Shown here one piece after another: positions 1-6,153 of a stretch of DNA of 8,683 bases; within the stretch, counting starts at the first letter, position 1; every line of letters starts with the position of its first letter. The notes beneath the pieces were generated by a model. The model did not search any database and was not told the origin of the DNA. It worked only from the letters and a program-made list of their open reading frames with translations. The position numbers and the translations under genes were made by a program. Origin of the DNA: an uncultured Eubacterium sp. (lineage in GTDB: Bacteria; Bacillota_A; Clostridia; Lachnospirales; Lachnospiraceae); contig CANTHI010000131.1 in NCBI GenBank assembly GCA_947653505.1, positions 1 to 8,683 on the forward strand. The letters run 5' to 3'.

Positions 1-209
1 ACTCCGTGTGAAACTATTATAAGCTCACCATTTTTAGCAGCTTCGACCTTAACATCCTCATACGTGCCATTGCCATACAGACTCTCTGCGAGAAGCTCCA
101 GATACGGAGATACCGCGTTATTTTTTACATGATAGTGCAGCCTGCTAAGATCCCCCTCCTGCTGCAGCATAGTCAGATATGGCGCCCAGATCTGATTACT
201 TTCTGTCAT
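1..209 (-). CDS. Partial unrecognised gene, N-terminal 69 codons
   Basis: An open frame runs from an ATG at 209 to the window edge without a stop. It begins MTESNQIWAPYLTMLQQEG and is hydrophilic, with no membrane segment or signal peptide in the part visible. It continues the direction and order of the operon. I do not recognise it. The upstream frame is closed by an in-frame TAA at 218-216, so this ATG is the first possible ATG start. A strong GGAGGG (236-241) sits 26 nt upstream, too far for this start, but 9 nt before another ATG (226) in a different frame that ends in an ATGA overlap with this gene. The start may be coupled, or a small indel may be present. Confidence 0.6.
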   Translation of the reverse strand, partial: MTESNQIWAPYLTMLQQEGDLSRLHYHVKNNAVSPYLELLAESLYGNGTYEDVKVEAAKNGELIIVSHG

Positions 210-226
210 ATCGTCTTATCACGCAT
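206..226 (-). other. Possible six-codon leader frame (MRDKTI) overlapping the partial gene's start
   Basis: ATG at 226 is 9 nt after GGAGGG (236-241), the best ribosome binding site in this gap. The frame is six codons and ends in TGA at 208-206, overlapping the ATG at 209 as ATGA. This is the usual geometry for translational coupling. It could also be the displaced true N-terminus of the next gene if a base has been lost or gained. The remaining gap (227-310) shows no other gene I can support. Confidence 0.35.
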
Positions 227-310
227 ACTATTGCGCCCTCCTTTTTCCGCATCATCTTCACCTGCATGAAACTGCTTATTGCAGGACCTCCGTCTGCCTA
301 TATTTCCTGC

Positions 311-1525
311 TCACTGCAGTATCCCTGTCCACTCGTATTCCTCTGTACACAGCTGCAGCTCCGCCAGCAGAAAATACATCTTTTCATACCGGAAAATATC
401 CGTGCTGTCTTTTGCATGTAAGATCACTGCTATTTTTCTTTTCTGTCTGAATACTGACTGGACTTTGAGAAACGGATTCACTGGAACCGCTTCCATCTCT
501 CCTGCGCGGTCCGGACAGATATCAATGAGCTCGAAATCACGAAATGTCTCATACGAGCTTAAGATCCGCTCAATTTCCCCTTTGGTCCACAAATAGCGCG
601 GCTGGCCAGCCGCCTGCCGGTCTGCATGACGCAGATGTCTGCGGTTTGTCTCTGTCGCATACGTCAGCGCCGTATGGTCCTTTTCTTTGTGCATCGGTTC
701 TATATGCAGCAGCTTTAGCTGCTGATGCGCCTGCTGTCTGGTGCGTACCAGCAGCTCATGCTCCGAAAAAATAACGGAAAACAGTTCCTCCCCTTCGGGC
801 AGCGCGAGACATCCCGCACCAGTGTCCTCCCACGGAATCCGGTGTACATAATAAGACACATTTCCAGCTACCGACACTTCTATCTGAGGTCTGTACATTT
901 CTTCCGATATATTCCAGACAAGCGTCATATCATCCATCACAAAATCCGAAAGCTCTCCCAGGTCAATTCCAACCCTGACAATCACAGCCTCCTGCGGCAC
1001 AATACCTTCCTGATCGGTAATATCCAGCATTTTATATAAAAACGGACAGTTGATCGTATGCCACTGCCTGCCATTTGCCATAAACTGCCGGTACAGCCAG
1101 TGAAAGGCTTCCTGATACGCCAGACAGTATGACAGCGACACTGTCGTCTGGTACTCTCCCAGATCGGTCTCCACCTTCGCGCGGAAAGTCCTTTTCAGGC
1201 ATCCGCGTACTGTCGGATAATCACACGCCAGAAATAACGTACCCAGATACCCCGCCGTCCGCTCCTCTTTTGTACGGATCTCAAACAGACTGCGGCTTGC
1301 ATCGTCCAGCCCGTCTTTTTTACAGACTCCGGTATAGATGGCATAATGGATATCCGGATCGGACCGTTCCGCATCGATCTTTTTCTCCAGACGCGCAAAG
1401 CTCTCTTCGCTGTAATCCAGCAGCGCTCCAAACACGTCGACCAGTACATCCTGCAGCAGCCTCTTTTGTATGGGATCCTGAATCTGCGCGATTCTGGATC
1501 TTAACAGCTCCTTTCTATGCTCCAT
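311..1525 (-). CDS. Unrecognised 404-aa protein of the injection-system operon
   Basis: Soluble, with no signal peptide or membrane helix. I do not recognise the family. Residues 1-55 are helical and charged (SRIAQIQDPIQKRLLQDVL, then YSEESFARLEKKIDAE). Residues about 115-275 look mixed or beta-rich, with the segments SYCLAYQEAFHWLYRQF (132-148), VIVRVGIDLGELSDFVMDDM (181-200) and an LFSVIFSEHELLV strand pair (248-260). A short basic His/Arg stretch (294-303) and an alpha/beta C-terminal part follow. Size and position after sheath, tube and signalling genes fit a structural component such as a baseplate protein, but this is an inference from neighbourhood only. The start at 1525 has no close ribosome binding site. 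GGAAGG about 16 nt upstream would better serve an overlapping five-codon frame (ATG at 1532). The gene is preceded by the repeat array and followed by a 101-bp gap. Confidence 0.7.
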   Translation of the reverse strand: MEHRKELLRSRIAQIQDPIQKRLLQDVLVDVFGALLDYSEESFARLEKKIDAERSDPDIHYAIYTGVCKKDGLDDASRSLFEIRTKEERTAGYLGTLFLACDYPTVRGCLKRTFRAKVETDLGEYQTTVSLSYCLAYQEAFHWLYRQFMANGRQWHTINCPFLYKMLDITDQEGIVPQEAVIVRVGIDLGELSDFVMDDMTLVWNISEEMYRPQIEVSVAGNVSYYVHRIPWEDTGAGCLALPEGEELFSVIFSEHELLVRTRQQAHQQLKLLHIEPMHKEKDHTALTYATETNRRHLRHADRQAAGQPRYLWTKGEIERILSSYETFRDFELIDICPDRAGEMEAVPVNPFLKVQSVFRQKRKIAVILHAKDSTDIFRYEKMYFLLAELQLCTEEYEWTGILQ

Positions 1526-1532
1526 CTGTCAT

Positions 1533-1890
1533 GCTACACCATCCTTCCACTATTCTTACGTTATCTTTCCTCTATTCTTTCAGGATCCTTCCTTTATTTT
1601 TCGCTATTCCTGCTCTTTCTTTTATCTTTCCTCTATTCTTTCAGGATCCTTTTTTTATCTTTTCACTATTCCTGCTCTTTCCTTTATCGTTCCGCTATTC
1701 TTTCAGGATCCTTCCTTTATCTTTTCACTATTCCTGCTCTTTCCTTTATCGTTCCGCTATTCTTTCAGAATCCTTTCTTTATCTTTCCACTATCCTTTCT
1801 TTAACCTTTTCGCTATCCTTTCAGGATCTTTCCACTATTCTTATCAGGATTTCCCACTATCTTTTCATAATCTTTCCGCTGTCTTTTTAT
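1533..1890 (-). repeat. Purine-rich intergenic repeat array (11-nt base period, 61-62-nt higher-order units)
   Basis: The whole gap between the TPR gene's stop and the next start is repetitive. Read on the transcript strand, it is built from roughly thirty 11-nt units of loose consensus GATNNNGAAAG (variants such as GATCCTGAAAG, AATAGCGGAAC, GATAAAGGAAG). These combine into 61-62-nt super-repeats: the phrase CTATTCTTTCAGG (plus strand) starts at 1572, 1633 and 1695, and a one-base variant starts at 1757. About 53 nt are identical between 1654-1706 and 1716-1768. About four fifths of transcript bases are purines. Stop codons occur in nearly every unit, and 11 is not a multiple of three, so it is closed in all three minus-strand frames. 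There are no unique spacers, so it is not CRISPR. The last unit merges into the GGAAGG ribosome binding region upstream of the 404-aa gene. Confidence 0.92.
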
Positions 1891-1898
1891 CCTTCTGT

Positions 1899-3881
1899 TT
1901 ATCCGGCTGCCTGCTGCCCTGCATCTTCCGGCGTTCCCTGCTGTCCTGCATCCTCTGGCGTTCCCTGCTGCCCTGCATCTTCTGGTATACCCTGCTGCCC
2001 GGTATCCTGTCCCTGCGTGCCATCCGGAAGTGCCACCTGCGACATCTCATCCAGCGCATCATAGACGGCCTCCGCGCGCTCGTCCCAGATATTCAGATCC
2101 CGGTATACATCCAGCGCATCTTCATACAGCTCCCTGGCCTTTGCGGTATCTCCGCTCCTTGCTGCCTCCTTTGCCTCAAGTGCATACTTTGCCGCCTGCG
2201 CCAGCTTCTCCTCCTGCGCTTCCTCTATGGCTTTAACTTCTGCTTCCGTAATGGCCTGCCCGAGCGCCGAAATATCTTTGTAGAGCTGATCTGCATCTTC
2301 ACTGGAACCGGTAAATTTATTATAGCGCGCCAGCGCCTGCTTATACAGCTCTCTGGCCCGTTTCGTACGCCCTTCTTCCAGCGCATTGTTCGCGCTTACG
2401 ATATACGTATTGATTTTAATAACCGCCCGGTCAGCCGCTGCTGCCTTTTCTGCCGCCGCAGCTTCTTCTTTCTGCTGCGCAGCCTCCTGCTCTGCTGCTT
2501 CTTTGGCCTGACTGCTCTCCTTCTGCTTCTGGCGGATTGCAAATATTTTTGCCTGTACGTCTCCCTGCAGCTCGAGATCTATCATCTTTGCCAGTTCATT
2601 TAAGGCACGGTTATACTGAAACAGCGCTTCCTCATAGTCTTCTGTGGAATTGTACATATCTCCCAGTGATATATATTGTAAAATCTGCATCCGGATGGTA
2701 ATCGTCTCCACTTTTTTGCCGGCGTCCGCAGAAAGCGCGTCAAATCCCTGATACACTGCTTCTTTCCGGATCTGTTCATACAGCTTCCCGGCCTGCTCAT
2801 ATTCACCGCCCAGAAAAGCCGTTTCGGCTTCCTGATACATGGAAAGAATCGCTTCCCTGTCTGTGACCGTTTCCAGCAGCTCCTGTTTTTCTTCTATATA
2901 CTGCCAGTTATTCAGACTCAGTCCCTCCGCCTGCTTTACGGCCTGTTCATATTCTGTCAGCGCTTTCATATAATTGGTATATTCCAGATAACGCACACCC
3001 CGTTCATCGTGCCTTTTAACTTCCCTGATTTTACTGCGGTCCAGCGCACGGATCGTAAGTATCACGATACTGGCAATGAAAACAACCGCTGTCAGGATCA
3101 GGATCGTCATCCAGATCATCCTCTTTTTTTTCTTCTTTTTCTGAATATCCTCCTGAAACTTCTTTTCTACGTACAGAAATGCAGCCGTAAAACTGCCCAT
3201 TCTCTGATCGTACTCTTCCTGCAGGCTCAGCAGCAGCTCCTGTAAAATCTCCAGGAACTCCCTGCCCGTCTTCGTATATTCATAAGCGTCCAGAATCTCG
3301 ATCTCCGATAAGCGTCCCCAGAGATTGCTTGTCGCAAATAAGATGGTAGAACCCTCGGTAAGCTCCATTGTTTTGGATATAAAGGGCCGTACATGTCTCT
3401 GCCTTCCCAGATATTCTGTTAAATTATGGATTTCTTCCGGATCCGGCTCATCCTCTCTGTCAGCGTCCAGAAGCTGCTGGTACCGGGTCTGTGTCCTGCT
3501 CGTATGGGTCAGGATATTCTCATATAAAATATAAAGCCTCGTATTTCCGCAGTATGCATACCGCATTCTTGTATAATCTGACACAAGCACCGTAATGCTG
3601 ACCTTCAGTCTGCTGCGGGTGCTGTGCAGCAGCACCTGCTCATTGGCATACCAGATATATTCCTGCAGCTGCTTTAGCGACGGTTTTCTTTCAAATGCCG
3701 TCAGTACGGCTTCTACAGCAAGCTGTGCACTGTTTACCTCTGTCTCATTGTCATAGCTTTCCGCCACAGCCATACAGACATAATTTTCCAGCGGGGTATA
3801 CGCTACATACGTTTTTTCAACCGTATCGTATCCCTGCTCCGAGATAAAGTCCATGACCAGCTTACTGTTTAAGTTTCTCAT
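1899..3881 (-). CDS. PP2C-like pseudophosphatase domain - transmembrane helix - TPR-like repeat protein (660 aa)
   Basis: A three-part, single-pass membrane protein. Residues about 1-238 have a PP2C-like outline (VCMAVAESYDNETEVNSAQL at 35-54; MRYAYCGNTRLYIL at 106-119; STILFATSNLWGRLSEIEI at 178-196; MGSFTAAFLYV at 228-238). The three acidic signatures read ES, SNL and GS in place of DG, SDG and DN, so it should be inactive. A run of lysines (248-253) precedes a membrane helix at about 254-277, which places the PP2C-like part inside and the rest outside the cell. Residues 286-430 and 485-612 carry TPR-like helical pairs (for example YMKALTEYEQAVKQA, YEEALFQYNRAL, KARELYEDALDVY), joined by an Ala/Glu/Gln-rich coiled coil (450-485). 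The tail has three copies of GQQG(I/T)PEDA (628-654). The start is ATG 3881, GAGGG 6-7 nt upstream, overlapping the previous stop; an in-frame TTG two codons earlier (3887) is less likely. Confidence 0.8.
   Translation of the reverse strand: MRNLNSKLVMDFISEQGYDTVEKTYVAYTPLENYVCMAVAESYDNETEVNSAQLAVEAVLTAFERKPSLKQLQEYIWYANEQVLLHSTRSRLKVSITVLVSDYTRMRYAYCGNTRLYILYENILTHTSRTQTRYQQLLDADREDEPDPEEIHNLTEYLGRQRHVRPFISKTMELTEGSTILFATSNLWGRLSEIEILDAYEYTKTGREFLEILQELLLSLQEEYDQRMGSFTAAFLYVEKKFQEDIQKKKKKKRMIWMTILILTAVVFIASIVILTIRALDRSKIREVKRHDERGVRYLEYTNYMKALTEYEQAVKQAEGLSLNNWQYIEEKQELLETVTDREAILSMYQEAETAFLGGEYEQAGKLYEQIRKEAVYQGFDALSADAGKKVETITIRMQILQYISLGDMYNSTEDYEEALFQYNRALNELAKMIDLELQGDVQAKIFAIRQKQKESSQAKEAAEQEAAQQKEEAAAAEKAAAADRAVIKINTYIVSANNALEEGRTKRARELYKQALARYNKFTGSSEDADQLYKDISALGQAITEAEVKAIEEAQEEKLAQAAKYALEAKEAARSGDTAKARELYEDALDVYRDLNIWDERAEAVYDALDEMSQVALPDGTQGQDTGQQGIPEDAGQQGTPEDAGQQGTPEDAGQQAAG
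1920..2000 (-). repeat. 27-bp coding tandem repeat, three copies (GQQG[I/T]PEDA)
   Basis: Three consecutive 27-bp units encode the nine-residue motif GQQG(I/T)PEDA at residues 628-654 of the membrane TPR protein, followed by a partial fourth copy (GQQ). Units differ by synonymous and a few other changes. The period is a multiple of three, so copy-number change would keep the frame and only lengthen the tail. By the predicted topology, this hydrophilic acidic tail is outside the cell. Confidence 0.9.
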
Positions 3882-4486
3882 AAACAACCCTCTATTAGCA
3901 GAATGGCAGCTGTGCCCGCCATTTTTTTATTCTTTTCTTTTACGCCAAGCAGCATCCGCTGTGCCTTATCGTATGGATGTTCTCTTTTCCCAAGATAAGA
4001 AAGCATTTCCTTTTCATTTAACGCTTCCCATACGCCACGGGAAATCATCCCTGCTGTCATACCTTTTTCAAAATGAATCCTTCCGTATGCGTCGTTTAAA
4101 AGCTGATAACTGCTGCCGTCTGATAAAAAACAATGGTTGCTGCCTACCGAGTAATAGAACAGCTCTCTGTCCCTGATCCACTGACAGCTGACAGACAGAT
4201 GCGGCGTTTTTCCCAGATAGATGATCTCCCGCATATCCCGCAGCACCCTTGTGGCTACCGCGTCAAAAAAAGCCGGAAACACTGCTTCCCGCGGCACAGA
4301 TGCGAATGCGCGCATGTATGCCTCTGCCGCAAGAACCGCACATCTTCTGCCGTTGATGTGATCTGCCGTTCCATCTGCCAGTACACCTGCACACCCTCCG
4401 TCCGGACAACCCGATGCAAAGTAGCTGCTTTGTATCTGATAGGAGCCAATGGACTGGGCGTTTCCGATCCTGTATGCTTCCTGCAC
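3878..4486 (-). CDS. Small PP2C-like protein, probable pseudophosphatase (202 aa)
   Basis: Has the layout of a PP2C (PPM) Ser/Thr phosphatase but is short (typical bacterial domains are about 240-250 aa). Recognisable landmarks are GVLADGTADHINGRRCA at 34-50, matching the 'aDGmGGh..G..AS' motif with Asp38-Gly39 kept; LFYYSVGSNHCFL at 109-121, matching 'l.~anvGDSR.yl' with the Asp replaced by Asn or Ser; MISRGVWEALNEKE at 147-160, matching 'aSDGlwd.ls..e' with the metal Asp replaced by Arg150; and AGTAAILLIEG at 190-200, matching 'DNiTvivv' with Asp-Asn replaced by Ala-Gly. The N-terminal Arg and Glu-Asp of active PP2C are not visible. Catalysis is therefore unlikely, and a binding or regulatory role is inferred. 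The start is GTG at 4486 with a weak ribosome binding site, 2 bp after the FHA gene's stop, implying coupling. The 3' end overlaps the next gene's ATG (ATGA). Confidence 0.78.
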   Translation of the reverse strand: MQEAYRIGNAQSIGSYQIQSSYFASGCPDGGCAGVLADGTADHINGRRCAVLAAEAYMRAFASVPREAVFPAFFDAVATRVLRDMREIIYLGKTPHLSVSCQWIRDRELFYYSVGSNHCFLSDGSSYQLLNDAYGRIHFEKGMTAGMISRGVWEALNEKEMLSYLGKREHPYDKAQRMLLGVKEKNKKMAGTAAILLIEGCL

Positions 4487-4488
4487 GT

Positions 4489-5022
4489 CTATTCATTCTC
4501 TTTCCAATTAAATACAAATCCATCGTTTTCCCCGCATAGCGGTACAAATATAAAAACACTCTGTCCGATTTTAATCCGGTCTCCAGCCTCCATCATACGC
4601 GGTTCATAGACCGCATCCCAGTTGTCTTCCTCATCCAGGATATAAACAAGTCCCTGCGAATCGCCCGGCAGCAGCATGGTCCTGTTTTTTTCCGGATCAT
4701 AGACTATAATCGCATGATTTCTCTGGCTGACTGTGTGGTCGCCGATAATCCGGATTTCCATATCACCAGCACGTCCGATAAAATTTTTTTCCGCGATGAT
4801 CCGGTAATCCCTGCCCCTGGAAGGCCCTTCCAGACATACCAGCCATCCGGTTACAGGCTTTAGAACTTCCAGATCGTTCAGATATACAACATCACTGTAC
4901 TTTCCAAGAGGATCCTCCTCCTTGCTGCTGTTTTTGTGAACGGCTGTATTACAGTACGGACACACATTGCCATACTTTTTTTCACTAAATAAATGGCCAT
5001 TTTCACAACGAATCAGACCCAT
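4489..5022 (-). CDS. Zinc-ribbon plus FHA-domain protein (177 aa)
   Basis: Soluble adaptor. The N-terminus carries a short zinc-ribbon-like knuckle: Cys6, His10 (in CENGH), then Cys21 and Cys24 (CPYC). A polar linker (28-50) leads to an FHA domain at about 58-160. The FHA signature is largely present: FIGR at 81-84 with the Gly-Arg, Ser99 and His103 in VSQRNHA, and the closing strand AGDRIKIGQSVFIFV at 146-160. FHA domains bind phosphothreonine peptides; in T6SS, Fha proteins are kinase targets and assembly switches. The usual Asn-Gly near the end of the fold is not obvious (it is replaced in the stretch around GLVYILDEEDN, 124-134), so binding is likely but unproven. The start is clear: GGAGGGG 5-6 nt before the ATG at 5022. 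The gene overlaps its upstream neighbour by 20 bp, and its stop is 2 bp from the next start, so these genes are probably translated together. Confidence 0.85.
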   Translation of the reverse strand: MGLIRCENGHLFSEKKYGNVCPYCNTAVHKNSSKEEDPLGKYSDVVYLNDLEVLKPVTGWLVCLEGPSRGRDYRIIAEKNFIGRAGDMEIRIIGDHTVSQRNHAIIVYDPEKNRTMLLPGDSQGLVYILDEEDNWDAVYEPRMMEAGDRIKIGQSVFIFVPLCGENDGFVFNWKENE

Positions 5023-5599
5023 TCTTCCCCTCCAGATTTTGTTCTTTGATTACAATTTTATACGTATCCGCATAAATGACATCGGATGCAGTCAGCTGGT
5101 ACAGCATGCCTTCCTTTAATCTGTATACCATATTCTCCGCACCCCGCCTTAATCCCATCGGACGCTTTTCTGACATCACTTCCAGGTACCAGCAGCCATT
5201 GACCAGATTGCACACCCCATAAAGATATCTGTCCGAATCCGGATCCTGTATACTATCAATCCATACCTCTTTTCCGTTTTTCGCACCCGTAATCAGAAAT
5301 GACTGCCGCTCCTGCAGCAGCAATTCCTTTTTCACCTTTCCTTCCTTATCGACCAGAAGCAGCGCTTCAAACGGTGACGTCAGACGCCGTCTGAACTCCT
5401 GCACAAAAAGGCAGATGAAAACTGCAAAAATACAGACTGCAAGAAACACAGACTGTATCAAAAACAGACAGACAAAATCTCTCCACGACTCCTTTTCTGC
5501 TGAAGGTAAAATATCCCTGCACAAATAATAAATCTGAATCAGCAGATATATAAAAACACATGCCAAAACACATCTGCCGGCGATCTGGTTTTTTTTCAT
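5003..5599 (-). CDS. Two-helix membrane protein with degenerate FHA-like cytoplasmic domain (198 aa)
   Basis: Predicted inner-face membrane protein. Hydrophobic helices lie at about residues 8-27 and 42-66, joined by a short acidic external loop. FRRR (69-72) after the second helix places the C-terminal domain in the cytoplasm. Residues about 92-186 follow the strand pattern of an FHA domain (SFLITG, then YLYGVCNLVNGCWYLEV, then LKEGMLYQLTASDVIYADTYKIVI). The signature Gly-Arg and Ser-x-x-His that read phosphothreonine are absent, so this is FHA-like by shape only. The start at 5599 was chosen because GGGAG lies 5 nt upstream; an in-frame ATG four codons earlier (5611) has no such site. The 3' end overlaps the next gene by 20 bp. 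Inference: a membrane anchor or docking platform linking the contractile apparatus or the neighbouring FHA protein to the membrane. The true FHA relationship would need structure prediction. Confidence 0.66.
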   Translation of the reverse strand: MKKNQIAGRCVLACVFIYLLIQIYYLCRDILPSAEKESWRDFVCLFLIQSVFLAVCIFAVFICLFVQEFRRRLTSPFEALLLVDKEGKVKKELLLQERQSFLITGAKNGKEVWIDSIQDPDSDRYLYGVCNLVNGCWYLEVMSEKRPMGLRRGAENMVYRLKEGMLYQLTASDVIYADTYKIVIKEQNLEGKNGSDSL

Positions 5600-5619
5600 A
5601 TGCTCTCCCATGTATTTTC

Positions 5620-5650
5620 AGAAAGGCGTACAAAGCTGCACGCCTTTTCT
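5620..5650. terminator. Bidirectional hairpin between the tube gene and the signalling module
   Basis: GGCGTGCA and TGTACGCC on the minus strand pair with one G-U around a GCTT loop, and flanking A and T runs extend the stem. After the stem, the minus-strand transcript reads TTTCTGAAAA, a weak U-tract. On the plus strand the stem is followed by TTTTCTTTTT, a better one. For the operon it may be a leaky attenuator or an mRNA-stabilising stem that lets sheath and tube be made in excess of the downstream proteins. It may equally block antisense transcription. The rest of the 92-bp gap is featureless. Confidence 0.55.
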
Positions 5651-5691
5651 TTTTCGTGATCCGATGCAATCATCTGCCAGACAGCCCGCTG

Positions 5692-6087
5692 CTATTCGAT
5701 GACTACGCCGTCAATCCTGTCTTTCTTCTGCTTTACAATGAGCTCAAACTCACCATCCGTCTTGGTAAATTTCTCATGATAAGCTACTACAAACGCATGG
5801 GAAAATTCGTATTTCCTCGGTGCCGTTGCATGCTGATACTCTACCGTTACTTTCTTGTAAGCATCTGCACTTTCCGGTTTTACCAAAGCCCATGTCGCCA
5901 TACTCTTTGCCGCATCACGCATAAACAGCTTGTCCGCATCAAAGGAAACCTTTCCATGAATGACCAGCTCAGCCTCAATGTCTGAAGATCTCGCGAAAGA
6001 ATCTTCCGGGATTTTGGAGTTAAAAGTCACATCAATAATCTCCTCGCTCAGCTCTGTTACATCAGCAATCACAATTTTGTACGCCAT
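5692..6087 (-). CDS. Hcp/phage-tail-tube-like protein (131 aa)
   Basis: Probable inner-tube subunit, stacking as rings inside the sheath. It is small, beta-rich, and has no signal peptide or membrane segment. Features in order: an N-terminal strand (residues 1-10), a charged middle with alternating hydrophobics (38-48, AELVIHGKVSFD), then KKVTVEYQHA (78-87) and the segment KYEFSHAFVVAYHEKF (92-107). The last closely resembles the Hcp/tail-tube pattern in which a strand-helix-strand around 'F..aFv..Y.e.f' precedes a final strand (GEFELIVKQKKD, 112-123). The length fits tube proteins (about 130-170 aa). The ribosome binding site AAGGAGGT at 6095-6102 is nearly perfect and 7 nt from the ATG, fitting a protein needed in many copies. 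It follows the sheath gene after a 66-bp gap with no visible terminator. Alternative: another beta-barrel tail component such as a terminator or completion protein. Confidence 0.72.
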   Translation of the reverse strand: MAYKIVIADVTELSEEIIDVTFNSKIPEDSFARSSDIEAELVIHGKVSFDADKLFMRDAAKSMATWALVKPESADAYKKVTVEYQHATAPRKYEFSHAFVVAYHEKFTKTDGEFELIVKQKKDRIDGVVIE

Positions 6088-6094
6088 GAATCAA

Positions 6095-6102
6095 ACCTCC
6101 TT
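6095..6102 (-). promoter_or_regulatory. Near-perfect ribosome binding site of the tube gene
   Basis: AAGGAGGT on the minus strand, 7 nt before the ATG at 6087, complements the 16S rRNA anti-Shine-Dalgarno almost completely. It is the strongest site in the window, consistent with high-copy tube protein synthesis. Confidence 0.9.
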
Positions 6103-6153
6103 TTTTAATGTTATTCATTTTTCTAATTTTATTAACAGGCCAGAACCCGCCCA

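Noticed and set aside
196..267. A 23-codon frame beginning MQVKMMRKK between the last two genes
   Set aside because: Its ribosome binding spacing is poor (GGAGGT about 18 nt away), it overlaps the start of the next gene, and it shows no sign of being coding.
1533..1890. CRISPR array
   Set aside because: The repeats are contiguous and degenerate with no unique spacers, no conserved palindromic repeat of usual length, and no cas genes nearby.
1129..2064. A 311-codon open frame on the plus strand, and a nested 95-codon one at 1517-1804, rich in Phe/Leu/Ser
   Set aside because: They run antisense to real genes and through the pyrimidine-rich repeat array, which lacks stop codons on this strand by composition. 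The products are low-complexity and have no plausible ribosome binding site.
4133..4609. A 158-codon plus-strand frame opposite the FHA and PP2C-like genes
   Set aside because: It is a shadow of two well-supported genes; its product is Cys/His-scattered and unlike any fold.
6088..6153. Terminator between sheath and tube genes
   Set aside because: No stable inverted repeat was found, only AT-rich sequence; the genes probably share a transcript.
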